From Opitutaceae bacterium TAV5 (GTDB lineage: Bacteria > Verrucomicrobiota > Verrucomicrobiia > Opitutales > Opitutaceae), in NCBI GenBank assembly GCA_000242935.3, contig CP007053.1, positions 6,743,001-6,807,000 on the forward strand: a stretch of 64,000 bases of DNA. The letters run 5' to 3'. Positions 44,480 to 53,566 of the stretch are shown here, in pieces. Both the position numbers and the translations under genes were made by a program. Within the stretch, counting starts at the first letter, position 1. Every line of letters begins with the position of its first letter. Below the pieces are notes generated by a model. It made no database searches. It was not told where the DNA came from and saw nothing but the letters and a program-made list of their open reading frames with translations.

Positions 44480-45328
44480 ATGAGCAGCCACGCAGCCACC
44501 GCAGCCATCGATCATCACCACGATCACACCACGGCCACCGGCATTCCGAACAAGAAACTCTTCATGTGGGCCTTCCTCGCGTCGGACTGCATGTTCTTCG
44601 GCGCGCTGATTTCCTCGCACGTCATCTACCGGCTCCACCCGTTGCCCGACTCGCCCGATCCGCGGGATATTTTCTCGATCGAGCTCACCTCGTTCTCGAC
44701 GTTCATCCTGCTCATGTCGTCGCTGCTGATGGCGCTCGCCGTCAACGCGTGCCAGAAGGGCAATGTGCCCGCGACCCGCAAGATGATCCTCGGTACGATC
44801 TTCTTCGGCCTGATCTTCCTCGGCTGCCAGGTGTTCGAGTTCAGCCACTTCGTCCACGAGAAGGACCTGACGCTCTCGGTGATGTTCGGCTCCACCTTCT
44901 ACACGCTGACGGGCACGCACGGCTGTCACGTGGCCATCGGCGTGCTCTGGCTCGTGCTGATGTACGTGCGCACCTTCAAGCCGGCCGACCCCTCGCGCGC
45001 CTGGATCGCGCGCTGTGCGGTGCAGTTCATCGCCTTCGCCGTGGCCACGGTCGCCGGCATGACCGTGATCCTCGATGTCGTGCATGCCTTCCTGGAAGAC
45101 GGGGTCTCGCTCGCGACGTTCGGGCACGGCCTTTTCCATCACCCGCTCGTCTTCGGCGCCGCGGCCATCAGCCTCCTCGCCGCCATCCTCCTCGGCCGGT
45201 TCCGCCAGCCGGTGGACTTCGGCGAGGCCAACGCCATCGACGTCGAATCGATGGGCCTCTACTGGCACTTCGTCGATATCGTGTGGATCGTGATCTTCAC
45301 GGTCGTTTACCTGCTGGAATATCTCTGA
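44480..45328 (+). CDS. ctaE: Cytochrome c oxidase subunit III
   Basis: 282 residues, seven predicted helices. LFMWAFLASDCMFFGALISS, CQVFEFSHFVHEKDLTLSVM, FGSTFYTLTGTHGCHVAIGV and the C-terminal YWHFVDIVWIVIFTVVYLLE are the standard COX3 signatures (H-G-x-H-V and YWHFVDxVW). A His-rich N-terminus DHHHDHTT is extra. The segment between TVILDVVHAFLEDGVSLATF and the closing helix is longer than usual, an insertion seen in some members. It stabilises the oxidase core and lies 24 bases after subunit I. Confidence 0.95.
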   Translation: MSSHAATAAIDHHHDHTTATGIPNKKLFMWAFLASDCMFFGALISSHVIYRLHPLPDSPDPRDIFSIELTSFSTFILLMSSLLMALAVNACQKGNVPATRKMILGTIFFGLIFLGCQVFEFSHFVHEKDLTLSVMFGSTFYTLTGTHGCHVAIGVLWLVLMYVRTFKPADPSRAWIARCAVQFIAFAVATVAGMTVILDVVHAFLEDGVSLATFGHGLFHHPLVFGAAAISLLAAILLGRFRQPVDFGEANAIDVESMGLYWHFVDIVWIVIFTVVYLLEYL

Positions 45329-45401
45329 GCCGCGCTCCCGATCCCGTTTCGTCGCCCTGTCATTCACCCGCCAAACAACATCCGCGAATTTTCGATCTGT
45401 C

Positions 45402-45830
45402 ATGTCCGCCACGTCTTCCACCACCACTCCCGACAGCATCAGCCCCGCCAGCGCGGCTCCCGGCTACGACGCCGATGCCGCCCACGGCAGCAGCAAGTTC
45501 CAGAAATTCGTCAACATCGCCATGATCCTCGCCGCCATCACCGGCGTGGAGATTGTGCTGATTTATCTGCCCTTCGCCAAATGGCTCATCCTGACGGCGC
45601 TCGGCGTCCTCTCGGCGGTAAAGTTTCTCTTCGTGATCTTCTACTTCATGCACCTGAAGTGGGACAAGATGTTCTGCACCATCCTGTTTTTTATCGGCCT
45701 GCTCCTCGCCGGCGGCACGGTGGCCGCGCTGATCGCGATCTTCGCATCCGGCGACAGCAAACCCATCGAAAACATGGGCGCCCTGCCCGTTCCCGCCCAC
45801 GCCTCCGCGCACGCGCCGGCAGTCGTGTAG
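45402..45830 (+). CDS. ctaF: Cytochrome c oxidase subunit IV (prokaryotic type)
   Basis: 142 residues with three helices: IAMILAAITGVEIVLIYLPF, ILTALGVLSAVKFLFVIFYF followed by MHLKWDKMFCTILFFIG. The FYFMHLK motif is the hallmark of the small fourth subunit of caa3/bo3 oxidases. N- and C-termini are Ala/Ser/Pro-rich tails. Its place after subunit III and before CtaG confirms it. Role in assembly and stability is from family knowledge. Confidence 0.9.
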   Translation: MSATSSTTTPDSISPASAAPGYDADAAHGSSKFQKFVNIAMILAAITGVEIVLIYLPFAKWLILTALGVLSAVKFLFVIFYFMHLKWDKMFCTILFFIGLLLAGGTVAALIAIFASGDSKPIENMGALPVPAHASAHAPAVV

Positions 45831-45846
45831 CGCGGGACGTTTCCCG

Positions 45847-46719
45847 ATGATCGACTGGCGTCACTGGCATAATGAACCCCACCTCGTCGGCGGCCTGATC
45901 CTGCTTGGCTGGCTTTACGCGCTGTGTACCGGCCCGCTCCGCCGGCGCATCGCTCCCCGTGCCGCGTATCCGCGGACCCATGCCATCCGCTTCTACGCGG
46001 GGCTGGTTATTTTCTACCTCGCGGTCGGCTCGCCGCTCGACCAGATCGGCGAGCGTTTCCTGCTCAGCGCCCACATGGTGCAGCACCTGCTGATCATCTA
46101 CCCGGCGGCGATTCTCCTCCTCACCGGGCTCCCCGACTGGCTGGTCGAGCCCGTCACCGGCCGGCCCGGTCTCCGCCTGCCGCTCCGCGTGCTCACCCAT
46201 CCGCTTGCCTGCACGGTGATCTACACGCTGACGATTTCGCTCTGGCACGTGCCCGTGATGTACGACTGGGCCCTGCAAAACCGGATCGTCCACATCATCG
46301 AACATCTGATGTTTTTTGGCGCCGCGCTCTTTTACTGGTGGCCCATCCTCAGCAAGGACCGGCGTTTCCCGGCCCTGCACCCCGCCCGGCAAATTCTCTA
46401 CCTCACCGGCATCACCATCACGATGACGCCGCTCTTCGCCTTCATCGCGTTTTCCGACAGCGTTCTCTACCCGACGTACGAATACGCCCCGCGCCTCTTC
46501 GCCACCCTCTCCCCTTCCCAGGACCAGCTTCTCGGTGCCGCCATCATGAAGCTCGGCAGCATGGGGATCACGTTCATCGTCATCGCCTGGGCATTTTATC
46601 GCTGGTATACGGACACCGAACGCTCCGCGCCCTCCCTCGCCCCGCGGCCGTCGCACCCCGCAATCCTGCGTCGCACGCCACAAAAACCGCTCACCCCTTC
46701 GCCAGATACGCACAGATAA
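45847..46719 (+). CDS. ctaG: CtaG-like caa3 oxidase assembly protein
   Basis: 290 residues, seven or eight helices. FYAGLVIFYLAVGSPLDQIG, LLSAHMVQHLLIIYPAAILL, LWHVPVMYDWALQNRIVHII, EHLMFFGAALFYWWPILS and DQLLGAAIMKLGSMGITFIV match the caa3_CtaG family (DUF1404-type, unlike Cox11). His residues in SAHMVQHLL and EHLMFF may bind copper. It is the last gene of the oxidase operon, 16 bases after subunit IV. Required for CuB site maturation in this family. Confidence 0.92.
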   Translation: MIDWRHWHNEPHLVGGLILLGWLYALCTGPLRRRIAPRAAYPRTHAIRFYAGLVIFYLAVGSPLDQIGERFLLSAHMVQHLLIIYPAAILLLTGLPDWLVEPVTGRPGLRLPLRVLTHPLACTVIYTLTISLWHVPVMYDWALQNRIVHIIEHLMFFGAALFYWWPILSKDRRFPALHPARQILYLTGITITMTPLFAFIAFSDSVLYPTYEYAPRLFATLSPSQDQLLGAAIMKLGSMGITFIVIAWAFYRWYTDTERSAPSLAPRPSHPAILRRTPQKPLTPSPDTHR

Positions 46720-46783
46720 AACCCTTGCGACCCCTTTCCCCGGGTTCGTAGCGTATCCCCTCGGTATTCACCCATAACAAACT

Positions 46784-47734
46784 ATGATCGTCACCACCGC
46801 GCAGCTCTTCAAGCACGCCTACGGCAAGTACGCCGTCGGTGCCTACAACATCAACAATGCGGAGCAAACGATGGGCCTTTTCAAGGGCGCCATCGCCTCC
46901 AAGGCCCCGTTCATCATCCAGATTTCCAAGGGTGCCCGCAAGTACACCGACAAGCTCATGCTCGAGGGCATGATCCGCTCGGCCGACGCGATTTTTCCGG
47001 AAGCCATCTTCGCCGTCCACCTCGACCACGGTGACGAGGAGACCTGCTACGACTGCATCAACTCCGGCTTCTACAGCTCCGTCATGATCGACGCCTCACA
47101 CGATCCGTTCGAGAAGAACGTCGAGATCACCAAGCGCGTCGTCGATGCCGCCCACAAGAAAGGCATCTCCGTCGAAGCCGAGCTCGGCATGCTCGGCGGC
47201 GTCGAGGAAGACGTGAAAGTCGAGGACGGCCACGCCACTCTCACCGACCCGAAAGAAGCCGAAGACTTCGTCAAGAAGACCGGTTGCGACTCCCTCGCCT
47301 GCGCCATCGGCACCTCGCACGGCGCCTTCAAGTTCAAGGGCAAGCAGTCCCTCCACTTCGATGTCCTCGAGAAGATCAAGGCCCGCCTCCCCGGCTTCCC
47401 GCTCGTCATGCACGGCTCCTCCTCGGTGCCCCAGGAAGAGGTCAAACGCATCAACGCCGCCGGCGGCCAGATCAAGGATTCCGCCGGAGTGAATGTGGAG
47501 GAGTACCTCCCCGCCGCCAAGCTGGGCGTGACCAAGATCAACATCGACACCGACGGCCGCCTCGTCTGGACCCGCGTTCATCGCGAGTTCTTCCGCGACA
47601 AGCCCGCCGAGTTCGACTTCCGCGCTCCCGGCAAGGTTTACATCGAGGAGTACGCCAAGTTCATCGCCAGCCGCAACGAGCTGCTCGGCAGCGCCGGCCA
47701 GCTCGAGGACCTGCGCGCCAGCCTCAAGAAGTAA
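46784..47734 (+). CDS. fbaA: Class II fructose-bisphosphate aldolase
   Basis: 316 residues. Splits fructose 1,6-bisphosphate to DHAP and glyceraldehyde 3-phosphate with Zn2+. YAVGAYNINNAEQTMGLFKG, zinc-site FAVHLDHGDEETCYDCINSG, SVMIDASHDPFEKNVEITKR, catalytic VEAELGMLGG, ACAIGTSHGAFKFKG and LVMHGSSSVPQEEV are the class IIB signatures. Start MIVTTAQLFK fits. A strong terminator lies 40 bp after it, so it ends its own transcript. The upstream cox operon is only 64 bp away, but the Met start and gap suggest a separate unit. Confidence 0.97.
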   Translation: MIVTTAQLFKHAYGKYAVGAYNINNAEQTMGLFKGAIASKAPFIIQISKGARKYTDKLMLEGMIRSADAIFPEAIFAVHLDHGDEETCYDCINSGFYSSVMIDASHDPFEKNVEITKRVVDAAHKKGISVEAELGMLGGVEEDVKVEDGHATLTDPKEAEDFVKKTGCDSLACAIGTSHGAFKFKGKQSLHFDVLEKIKARLPGFPLVMHGSSSVPQEEVKRINAAGGQIKDSAGVNVEEYLPAAKLGVTKINIDTDGRLVWTRVHREFFRDKPAEFDFRAPGKVYIEEYAKFIASRNELLGSAGQLEDLRASLKK

Positions 47735-47775
47735 CGACCCGCGGCAAACCGCCGCCCGACCGTTTTCCCTTGTGC

Positions 47776-47807
47776 AACGCGGACCTTCACCGGTCCGCGT
47801 TTTTTTC
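47776..47807 (+). terminator. Intrinsic terminator after fba
   Basis: Perfect 10-bp stem AACGCGGACC (47776-47785) with GGTCCGCGTT (47792-47801), a 6-base loop, then an uninterrupted T-run of seven including the stem end. The classic rho-independent form. Confidence 0.92.
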
Positions 47808-47882
47808 GGCTTTTTGGCCCCTTGCGCCGAATCGGATCTTTCGCCCCGCTTCCCGTTCTCCATTCATCCTTGATTCAGAAGT

Positions 47883-48037
47883 TGAAACCGCTAAAGGTCG
47901 CTAAAAGTCGCTAAATGAGAACAGGTTGATGATGGACTCAGGAGGCCGGGCCATTCACCTGCCAAATGAAGACATCGTTGGGTCATGCTGCCAGGCAATG
48001 TTTTTGTTCAGCGTCCGTTAGCGCCCTTTAGCGGTTC
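47883..48037. repeat. Inverted-repeat element F (CGCTAAA arms)
   Basis: The left arm is three 9-10 bp units (AACCGCTAAAGGTCGCTAAA and AGTCGCTAAAT). The right arm is the inverted complement, CCGTTAGCGCCCTTTAGCGG. About 90 bp between. No ORF. Confidence 0.75.
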
Positions 48038-48073
48038 CCTCTGCTGCGGTTTTCAGGTTCATTTCCCTGTCTT

Positions 48074-48204
48074 TGATACCCGTGTCCCGAATGTTGTTGA
48101 TCTTACACAAAGCTCGCAAAGGACGCGAAGGAGATAGCCGGCAATCCTTGGCGACCTTTGCGGCCTTTGTGTAAAAACCCGGAAGTTTCGGGGCATTGGT
48201 ATCA
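48074..48204. repeat. 130-bp inverted-repeat element D (copy 2)
   Basis: Bounded by TGATACC (48074-48080) and GGTATCA (48198-48204), with TTACACAAAGCTCGCAAAGG and its near complement inside. Order and length match the element at 5325-5454. The interior arms again hold the CGCAAA/CGCGAA units. It lies right upstream of the glycosylase-like gene. Confidence 0.8.
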
Positions 48205-48221
48205 GGTATTATTCTCTCCGC

Positions 48222-48656
48222 ATGCGCCTCTGGACTCTCCATCCCCGCTACCTCGATGCCAAGGGCCTTGTCGCCGCCTGGCGCGAGGCGCTGCTGGCGC
48301 AAAAGGTTCTCGCCGGCCTCACCCGCGGTTATCGCAACCACCCGCAACTGACGCGCTTTCTCGCCCACCCGCAGCCGCTCGCCGCCATCGCCGGCTTCCT
48401 CACCGGGCTTGCCGACGAAGCCGGCCGCCGCGGTTACCGCTTCGACGCCGCCAAAATCACCGGCACACCGCTCCCGCCCGCCTCGCTCGACGAAACCCGC
48501 AGTCAGCTCCTCTACGAATGGGAACACCTGAAAGCCAAACTCCGTGTCCGCGCGCCCGACCTGTACCGGAAAGTCGCCCCCCTTCGCACCCCGGAGCCGC
48601 ATCCGCTCTTCCGCATCGTCCCCGGCGGCATTCGCGACTGGGAAATCCGCACCTGA
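48222..48656 (+). CDS. Pyrimidine-dimer DNA glycosylase-like protein
   Basis: 144 residues. The N-terminus MRLWTLHPRYLDAKGLVAAW and REALLAQKVLAGLTRGYRNH, followed by PQLTRFLAHPQP, matches the bacterial proteins annotated as pyrimidine dimer DNA glycosylase/endonuclease V (PF03013). In T4 endonuclease V the N-terminal residue after Met acts as catalyst; here it is Arg, so activity is not shown by sequence. C-terminal YEWEHLKAKLRVRAPDLYR. Short leader without SD. The downstream DUF3592-like gene follows after 82 bp. Confidence 0.75.
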   Translation: MRLWTLHPRYLDAKGLVAAWREALLAQKVLAGLTRGYRNHPQLTRFLAHPQPLAAIAGFLTGLADEAGRRGYRFDAAKITGTPLPPASLDETRSQLLYEWEHLKAKLRVRAPDLYRKVAPLRTPEPHPLFRIVPGGIRDWEIRT

Positions 48657-48738
48657 CGGCTGCCCGGACGACGCGTCTCCGGCGGCCTCCGGAGAAACGC
48701 TCGCCATCCTCCGCCTCCCCCGCGATAGTCCGCACGCC

Positions 48739-50538
48739 ATGGGCTTCCGTCGCGATCCCTTCCGCCGAAAAACCGCCTCCGCTCCCCACCGCCGCACCTG
48801 GAAAACCGTTTCCGGCGCCGCTGTCGGCATCCTTTTCGGGCTGATTTTCGTCTGCATCGGATTCGGTATCATCTGGTCGGGCTTCCTGAAACCCGCGTGG
48901 CAGTGGTTTGCCGTGCGGTCGTGGACGGAAACGCCCTGCATCATCGCAAGCTCGCGGTTCACCGAAGCCGACATCCTCGTACCCGATTCCCGGCCCACGC
49001 TGGAAATTGCCTACGCCTACACGTACAACGGCAGGGACTACCGCTCCACCCGCATCGGCATCCGCGACAACAACGACACACTCGCCAGCCTCGAAAAAAA
49101 CCTCGCGTCGCTGGCCGGGCACTACGCCACCGGAACCCGTGCCTCGTGCCGGGTGAATCCGGACAACCCGTCGGAGGCCGTGCTCATCCCCGATTTCCCG
49201 CAAGGCATCTGGCCGGCACTCGTCTTCGGAGTATTCTGGACGCTCTTTTCGGGCGGATTCACCGCTACCGCTGTCCTGCTCGGTGTCGCCAGGCAGGGTG
49301 AGACCCGAAGCGCCGACGCCGACGCCCCCGACAATGTCCGGCAGCCCTTCGCAACCCGGCTCGGCATCTTCGGCATCGTGGTCGTGTTCGGCTTCTGCTT
49401 CTTCTCGGCCGGCGCGTTTGTTTTCATCCGGGAAGCCGCCATCCCCCTTCACAAGGCGTGGTCGGCGCATCGCTGGATCGAGACACCCTGCATCATCGTC
49501 GCCAGCTCCGTCCAGCGCTCCGATTCCGGAGACGGCTCCCGTGTGTATATCGTTTACGAATACACCTGCGCCGGCCGGACCCGGCGCGGCACCCGTTATC
49601 ATTTTTCCGACAGTTTTTCTTCCGGCATCGAAAATCACCGGAAAATCGTCAACGCGCATCCCGTCGGCCAGACTGCCGTCTGCTTCGTGAATCCGGAAAA
49701 TCCCGACGAGGCCGTCTTCAACCGCGACGTCCCCCTGACCGCCTGGATCGGCATCCCCTTCGGAGGCGTCTTCATGCTTGTCGGCGGCTCGTTTGTCGGA
49801 GGCTGGCTCTGGTTCACCTTCGGGAAACGCCGGACTGGCGACGGCAACGTTTCGCCCCTGGGAAAACGGTTGACCGGAACCGTGTCGCCATCCGCCGCCA
49901 CCTCCCCTGCCCCGACCGCCGCTCCGGAGGCGGGCTGGCATGTGCTGCCTCCGGAACACGGCATAAAAACCGCCGTCGCCGGGTTGCTCTTCGCCACCCT
50001 GTTCTGGAACGGCATCGTCAGCGTGTTCCTCATCATCTGCGTGAGCGGCTGGCTCGATGGCGAGGGCGACCTGTTTCTCTCGCTCTTCCTCGTGCCGTTC
50101 GTCGCCGTCGGACTCGGCCTGCTCGGAAAAACCGCCGGAGCGCTTTTGCGGCTGCTGGCCGGCGACTCCGTTACCCTGGAAATCGACCGTCCCGATCTCG
50201 TCCCCGGCCAGACCCTGCGGCTCCGCTACACCCTCCGCGGTAACATCAGCCGCATCCGGAAACTCCGCATCCGCCTTCTGGCCACCCGCGAGGACTCCGA
50301 GAGGCAGACTCGCCTGACCGGCCGCCGCTACAAACCCGTCCTCCTCGAAACCGCGCTCTTCGACCGGACCGGCACGCACGACCTTCACCTCCCTCCGGAC
50401 CTGCCTCTCGCCAGCGCCGGCGTTCCCCTGAAATGGACCCTGCACTTCGCCGCGTGCGCCATGCTGGTCAACGTGATCGAGGAAACCTGCCCCGTGCGCG
50501 TCGCCGCGCCGCCGGCCGCCGCCACGCCTGCGTCCTGA
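48739..50538 (+). CDS. Membrane protein with two tandem DUF3592-like modules
   Basis: 599 residues. Each module has a helix, an extracytoplasmic beta domain and a helix. Module 1 (about 25-180): WQWFAVRSWTETPCIIASSR, YAYTYNGRDYRSTRI and RVNPDNPSEAVLIPDF. Module 2 (about 210-370): HKAWSAHRWIETPCIIVASS, YEYTCAGRTRRGTRYHF and FVNPENPDEAVFNRDV. The repeated W-x-E-T-P-C-I-I and N-P-(D/E)-N-P motifs show an internal duplication. The C-terminal part has two more helices and a beta-rich domain (SVTLEIDRPDLVPGQTLRLR). Function unknown. The start at 48739 (MGFRRDP) avoids overlap with the upstream gene. Confidence 0.75.
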   Translation: MGFRRDPFRRKTASAPHRRTWKTVSGAAVGILFGLIFVCIGFGIIWSGFLKPAWQWFAVRSWTETPCIIASSRFTEADILVPDSRPTLEIAYAYTYNGRDYRSTRIGIRDNNDTLASLEKNLASLAGHYATGTRASCRVNPDNPSEAVLIPDFPQGIWPALVFGVFWTLFSGGFTATAVLLGVARQGETRSADADAPDNVRQPFATRLGIFGIVVVFGFCFFSAGAFVFIREAAIPLHKAWSAHRWIETPCIIVASSVQRSDSGDGSRVYIVYEYTCAGRTRRGTRYHFSDSFSSGIENHRKIVNAHPVGQTAVCFVNPENPDEAVFNRDVPLTAWIGIPFGGVFMLVGGSFVGGWLWFTFGKRRTGDGNVSPLGKRLTGTVSPSAATSPAPTAAPEAGWHVLPPEHGIKTAVAGLLFATLFWNGIVSVFLIICVSGWLDGEGDLFLSLFLVPFVAVGLGLLGKTAGALLRLLAGDSVTLEIDRPDLVPGQTLRLRYTLRGNISRIRKLRIRLLATREDSERQTRLTGRRYKPVLLETALFDRTGTHDLHLPPDLPLASAGVPLKWTLHFAACAMLVNVIEETCPVRVAAPPAAATPAS

Positions 50539-50626
50539 GGACTTCCCGTTCTGCCCCGCAATTCCCGCTTCCCGCGTCATCCGTTTTGGGGCTACAAATC
50601 CGGGCAGGAAAATTTGCCCGCCATTC

Positions 50627-52327
50627 ATGTTTCACTTCCGCCGCTTTCGCACCCGCGTTCTCGTGCTCGTCACCAGTCTGGTCGCCCTCGTCCAGGGGGT
50701 TTCGTGGTGGGCAGTCGCCCATGCCAACCGGAAAAATGCCAGCCGTCACATCGAACAAAGCATGCGGGACGGCGTGCTTGATTTCGGAGAGTTCATGAAA
50801 ACGCGCCGGCATATGCTGACCGCCGGCGCGGGGCTTCTGGCCGGGGATCTCGCTCTCCGCTACGCCATCGACCGGGATGATCGCCGGACAATTCGCAGCG
50901 TGCTCGATCATTATGTACAGCGGCTCGACATCGCTGGCATGGCCGTTTTTTCCGGCACCGGAGATCTCCTCGCCATTTCTCCGGAGACGGCCGGAGAACC
51001 CACCAGGAACCTGCTCGCATCGCTGGCCCGCGGATGGCCGACCCGGGACAAGGAACTGACGCATGATCCGATCCTTGCCCTCGACGGGGAAAAGCTGCTC
51101 GTCGTGCTCGTCGCCGATATCGAGGTTGCGAGGGAAATGCCGGGCGGTGCCCGTCTCGTAGTCGCCCACCGCATTGACCGGGAATTTGTCGACCGGATCA
51201 AACACCAGACACGTCTTGATGTTACCCTCCTCACTTCCGGCGCCTCACCCCGCATCCTGGCCTCAACGCTGGAAGACGACGCCTTCGTTCCTCGTAATCC
51301 GGACCTTGTCAACCGGATGCAGGTAGAACCGGGACCGGACGGTCCGCTCCTCCTCTGGAGTCTGCCCATCACCTTGCTCGACGGCCAGGAAGCGCATCTT
51401 GTCCTGCAACGCTCGCTCGAGGATGAAATCGCTCCGGTCCGCTGGCTCGAACACCTGCTGGCCGTCACCTTTACGGTTTCGATCGCCGGCGCCGTCTTTC
51501 TCGCGATCCTTCTCGCCCGCAATGTCAGCCGCCCCGTCCAGCAGCTTGCGCGTCACACCCGCGTCATTGCCCGCGGCGACTACGCCACCCGCATCCCCTG
51601 GAAACGCGCCGACGAACTCGGACGCCTCGCCAATGCCCTCAACACCATGAGCGAGGGGCTCGCCGAGCGCGACCAGGTGCGCGACCTGCTCGACAAGAAC
51701 GTCTCCCCCGAAGTCGCCGCCCGCCTCATTCGCCACGGAGCCGTTCTCAGCGGCGAGGAGCGCACCGTCACCATCCTGTTTGTCGACCTGCGCGGCTTTA
51801 CGGCGATCAGCGAACAGCTCGCACCCGCCGACCTGTTCGCGCTCCTCAACCGTTTTCTCGACACCATGAGCGCCGAAATCGAGTCCCGCGGCGGCATCAT
51901 CGACAAATACATCGGCGACGAGATCATGGCGCTCTTCGGCGCCCCGCTCGACATGCCCGACGCCCCCGATCGCGCCGTGCAGGCCGCGCTCGCCATGCGC
52001 GCCGCGCTTCCGGCGCTCAACGCCGCGCTCGCCGCCGAAAATCTTCCGGAGGTCGATTTCGGCATCGGCATCTGCACCGCCAGCGTTCTCGCCGGCAACA
52101 TCGGCTCCCGACGGCGCCTCAACTATTCCGTGATCGGCGACGGCGTCAACCTCGCCGCCCGCCTCCAGGCCCTCACTCGCCGCGAGGACTGGCACGCCTC
52201 CATCCTCATCAGCGACACCACCCGCGCCGCCTTGCGCGATCCGTCCGCCTGCCACCTGCGCGAACTCGGCGAGATCGCCGTCAAGGGAAAAACCGCGCCC
52301 GTCCGTATCCACGCCGTGGATGCGTAA
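50627..52327 (+). CDS. Class III adenylate/guanylate cyclase with extracytoplasmic sensor and HAMP
   Basis: 566 residues. N-terminal helix (RVLVLVTSLVALVQGVSWWA), periplasmic sensor (about 35-275, dCache-like), second helix LAVTFTVSIAGAVFLAILLA, HAMP (NVSRPVQQLARHTRVIARGD to NTMSEG) and cyclase domain 375-560. Metal-binding Asp386 in ILFVDLRGFTA and Asp429 in DKYIGDEIMALFG; the Lys of DKYIG is the adenine selector, so cAMP is the likely product. NYSVIGDGVNLAARLQ is the transition-state loop. A stand-alone sensor cyclase linking an external signal to cAMP; the signal is unknown. Confidence 0.9.
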   Translation: MFHFRRFRTRVLVLVTSLVALVQGVSWWAVAHANRKNASRHIEQSMRDGVLDFGEFMKTRRHMLTAGAGLLAGDLALRYAIDRDDRRTIRSVLDHYVQRLDIAGMAVFSGTGDLLAISPETAGEPTRNLLASLARGWPTRDKELTHDPILALDGEKLLVVLVADIEVAREMPGGARLVVAHRIDREFVDRIKHQTRLDVTLLTSGASPRILASTLEDDAFVPRNPDLVNRMQVEPGPDGPLLLWSLPITLLDGQEAHLVLQRSLEDEIAPVRWLEHLLAVTFTVSIAGAVFLAILLARNVSRPVQQLARHTRVIARGDYATRIPWKRADELGRLANALNTMSEGLAERDQVRDLLDKNVSPEVAARLIRHGAVLSGEERTVTILFVDLRGFTAISEQLAPADLFALLNRFLDTMSAEIESRGGIIDKYIGDEIMALFGAPLDMPDAPDRAVQAALAMRAALPALNAALAAENLPEVDFGIGICTASVLAGNIGSRRRLNYSVIGDGVNLAARLQALTRREDWHASILISDTTRAALRDPSACHLRELGEIAVKGKTAPVRIHAVDA

Positions 52328-52357
52328 GGAAACGCCTCCCGCCGGCCTCCGGAAAGA

Positions 52358-53491
52358 CTACACGACCGATCTCGCCCCGCGTACTTCGGTCGGTGTTCGC
52401 CCCGTGCAGGCCTTGAACGCCCGGCAAAACGCCGACGTATTCAGATACCCGCTCAGCCGCGCCACCGCATCGACCTTGTAGTCGGTCGTCGTCAGCAGCG
52501 ACTGCGCGTGCTCGATCCGCACCCGCTCGATTTCCTCGCCGATGGAGCGCCCCATGACCTTGCGGAACCGCACGAACGCATTCGTCCGGGACGCGTGGAT
52601 ATCGTGGATGATCAGCTCTGCCGTGATCTTCTCCATGAAATGCTCCCGGATGTACTCGAGAATGGCCGATACGATGGGATCGTCACAGCTCGTCCGTTCC
52701 GTGGAGCGGCGTTTTTCGATGCCGAGTGGCGGGATGACGATTTCCCGGGGCGCATTCTTGTCGCCGGCCATCAGACGGTCGAGCAGGCGCGCCGCCTCGT
52801 AGCCGAGCTTGGAGAGATTGACGTCTACGCTGGAGAGGGGCACCCGGGCCATTTCACAGATGCCTCGGTCGTTGTCGGTCGAGAGCACCGCGATGTCGTC
52901 GGGAACGCGGTATCCAAGTTCCATGACGCCCTGTTCAAACACATCCGCGGCATAGCCGTCTGGACTGAACACACCCACCGGCAGCGGCATTCCGACCAGC
53001 GCCCGCTTCAGGTGCGCGGGCAGGATGGAAAGATTGGCCGCCGAGTATTCTCCCCAGCCATCGTAGTGAAGCACCTTGGTATGCTCTCGCTTTATCCCCA
53101 AGTCTTCCAGCTGCGACCTGTAGGCGATGTTTCGCTTACGGAGGCCGTATTTGTAATTTTTCAAATCAAGCCCGAGAAAGCTCTTGCATCCGAGTGAGTG
53201 GAGGTAATTCGCAGCCATTTGCCCGACTTTCCCGTGATCGACGATCACCCTCGCATCAGGGACCAATCCCTTTGCGCCGAGTATATCGACAATCTTGGCC
53301 CCCGGGAAAAACTTTCGCGCATCGAACGCGGTGTATTCTGTGGGCAGAATAATGACTCCATCGAATTTTATGGGAGTCTTGGGTGGGCCGGCCAGCAGCG
53401 TGGGAGGAGCGACCAGCAACCAGCCTGCTTCCCGGGCATACGCCCGCAAGCCATGCCACAGGCTCGGTGCAGACCAAGTGAGGTAGATCAT
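52358..53491 (-). CDS. XylR/AraC-type sugar-responsive regulator
   Basis: 377 residues from MIYLTWSAPSLWHG (preceded by AGGAAAGTC; 12 further codons are open upstream). The N-terminal LacI/periplasmic-binding-like sensor holds PIKFDGVIILPTEYTAFDAR, FSPDGYAADVFEQGVMELGY, RVPDDIAVLSTDNDRGICEM and VPLSSVDVNLSKLGYEAARL. The C-terminal AraC domain has two HTHs: EKITAELIIHDIHASRTNAF and YKVDAVARLSGYLNTSAFCR, ending FKACTGRTPTEVRGARS. An operator-like motif stands 40 bases upstream and recurs before the BNR and GH2 genes. Local regulator of the carbohydrate locus. Confidence 0.93.
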   Translation of the reverse strand: MIYLTWSAPSLWHGLRAYAREAGWLLVAPPTLLAGPPKTPIKFDGVIILPTEYTAFDARKFFPGAKIVDILGAKGLVPDARVIVDHGKVGQMAANYLHSLGCKSFLGLDLKNYKYGLRKRNIAYRSQLEDLGIKREHTKVLHYDGWGEYSAANLSILPAHLKRALVGMPLPVGVFSPDGYAADVFEQGVMELGYRVPDDIAVLSTDNDRGICEMARVPLSSVDVNLSKLGYEAARLLDRLMAGDKNAPREIVIPPLGIEKRRSTERTSCDDPIVSAILEYIREHFMEKITAELIIHDIHASRTNAFVRFRKVMGRSIGEEIERVRIEHAQSLLTTTDYKVDAVARLSGYLNTSAFCRAFKACTGRTPTEVRGARSVV

Positions 53492-53530
53492 GACTTTCCT
53501 AGGAGGGGACGAGGTGGACCGTGACATGAC

Positions 53531-53566
53531 TGAACACTCTGCACATACTTCGGTTCATTGTGCAAA
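53531..53566 (-). promoter_or_regulatory. Predicted operator, copy 1 (autoregulatory)
   Basis: TGAACACTCTGCACATACTT then CGGTTCATTGTGCAAA. The half-sites TGAAC/GTTCA are inverted with 15 bases between the 6-mers, and TGCACA/TGTGCA forms a second palindrome. It lies upstream of the XylR-type gene. Confidence 0.7.
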
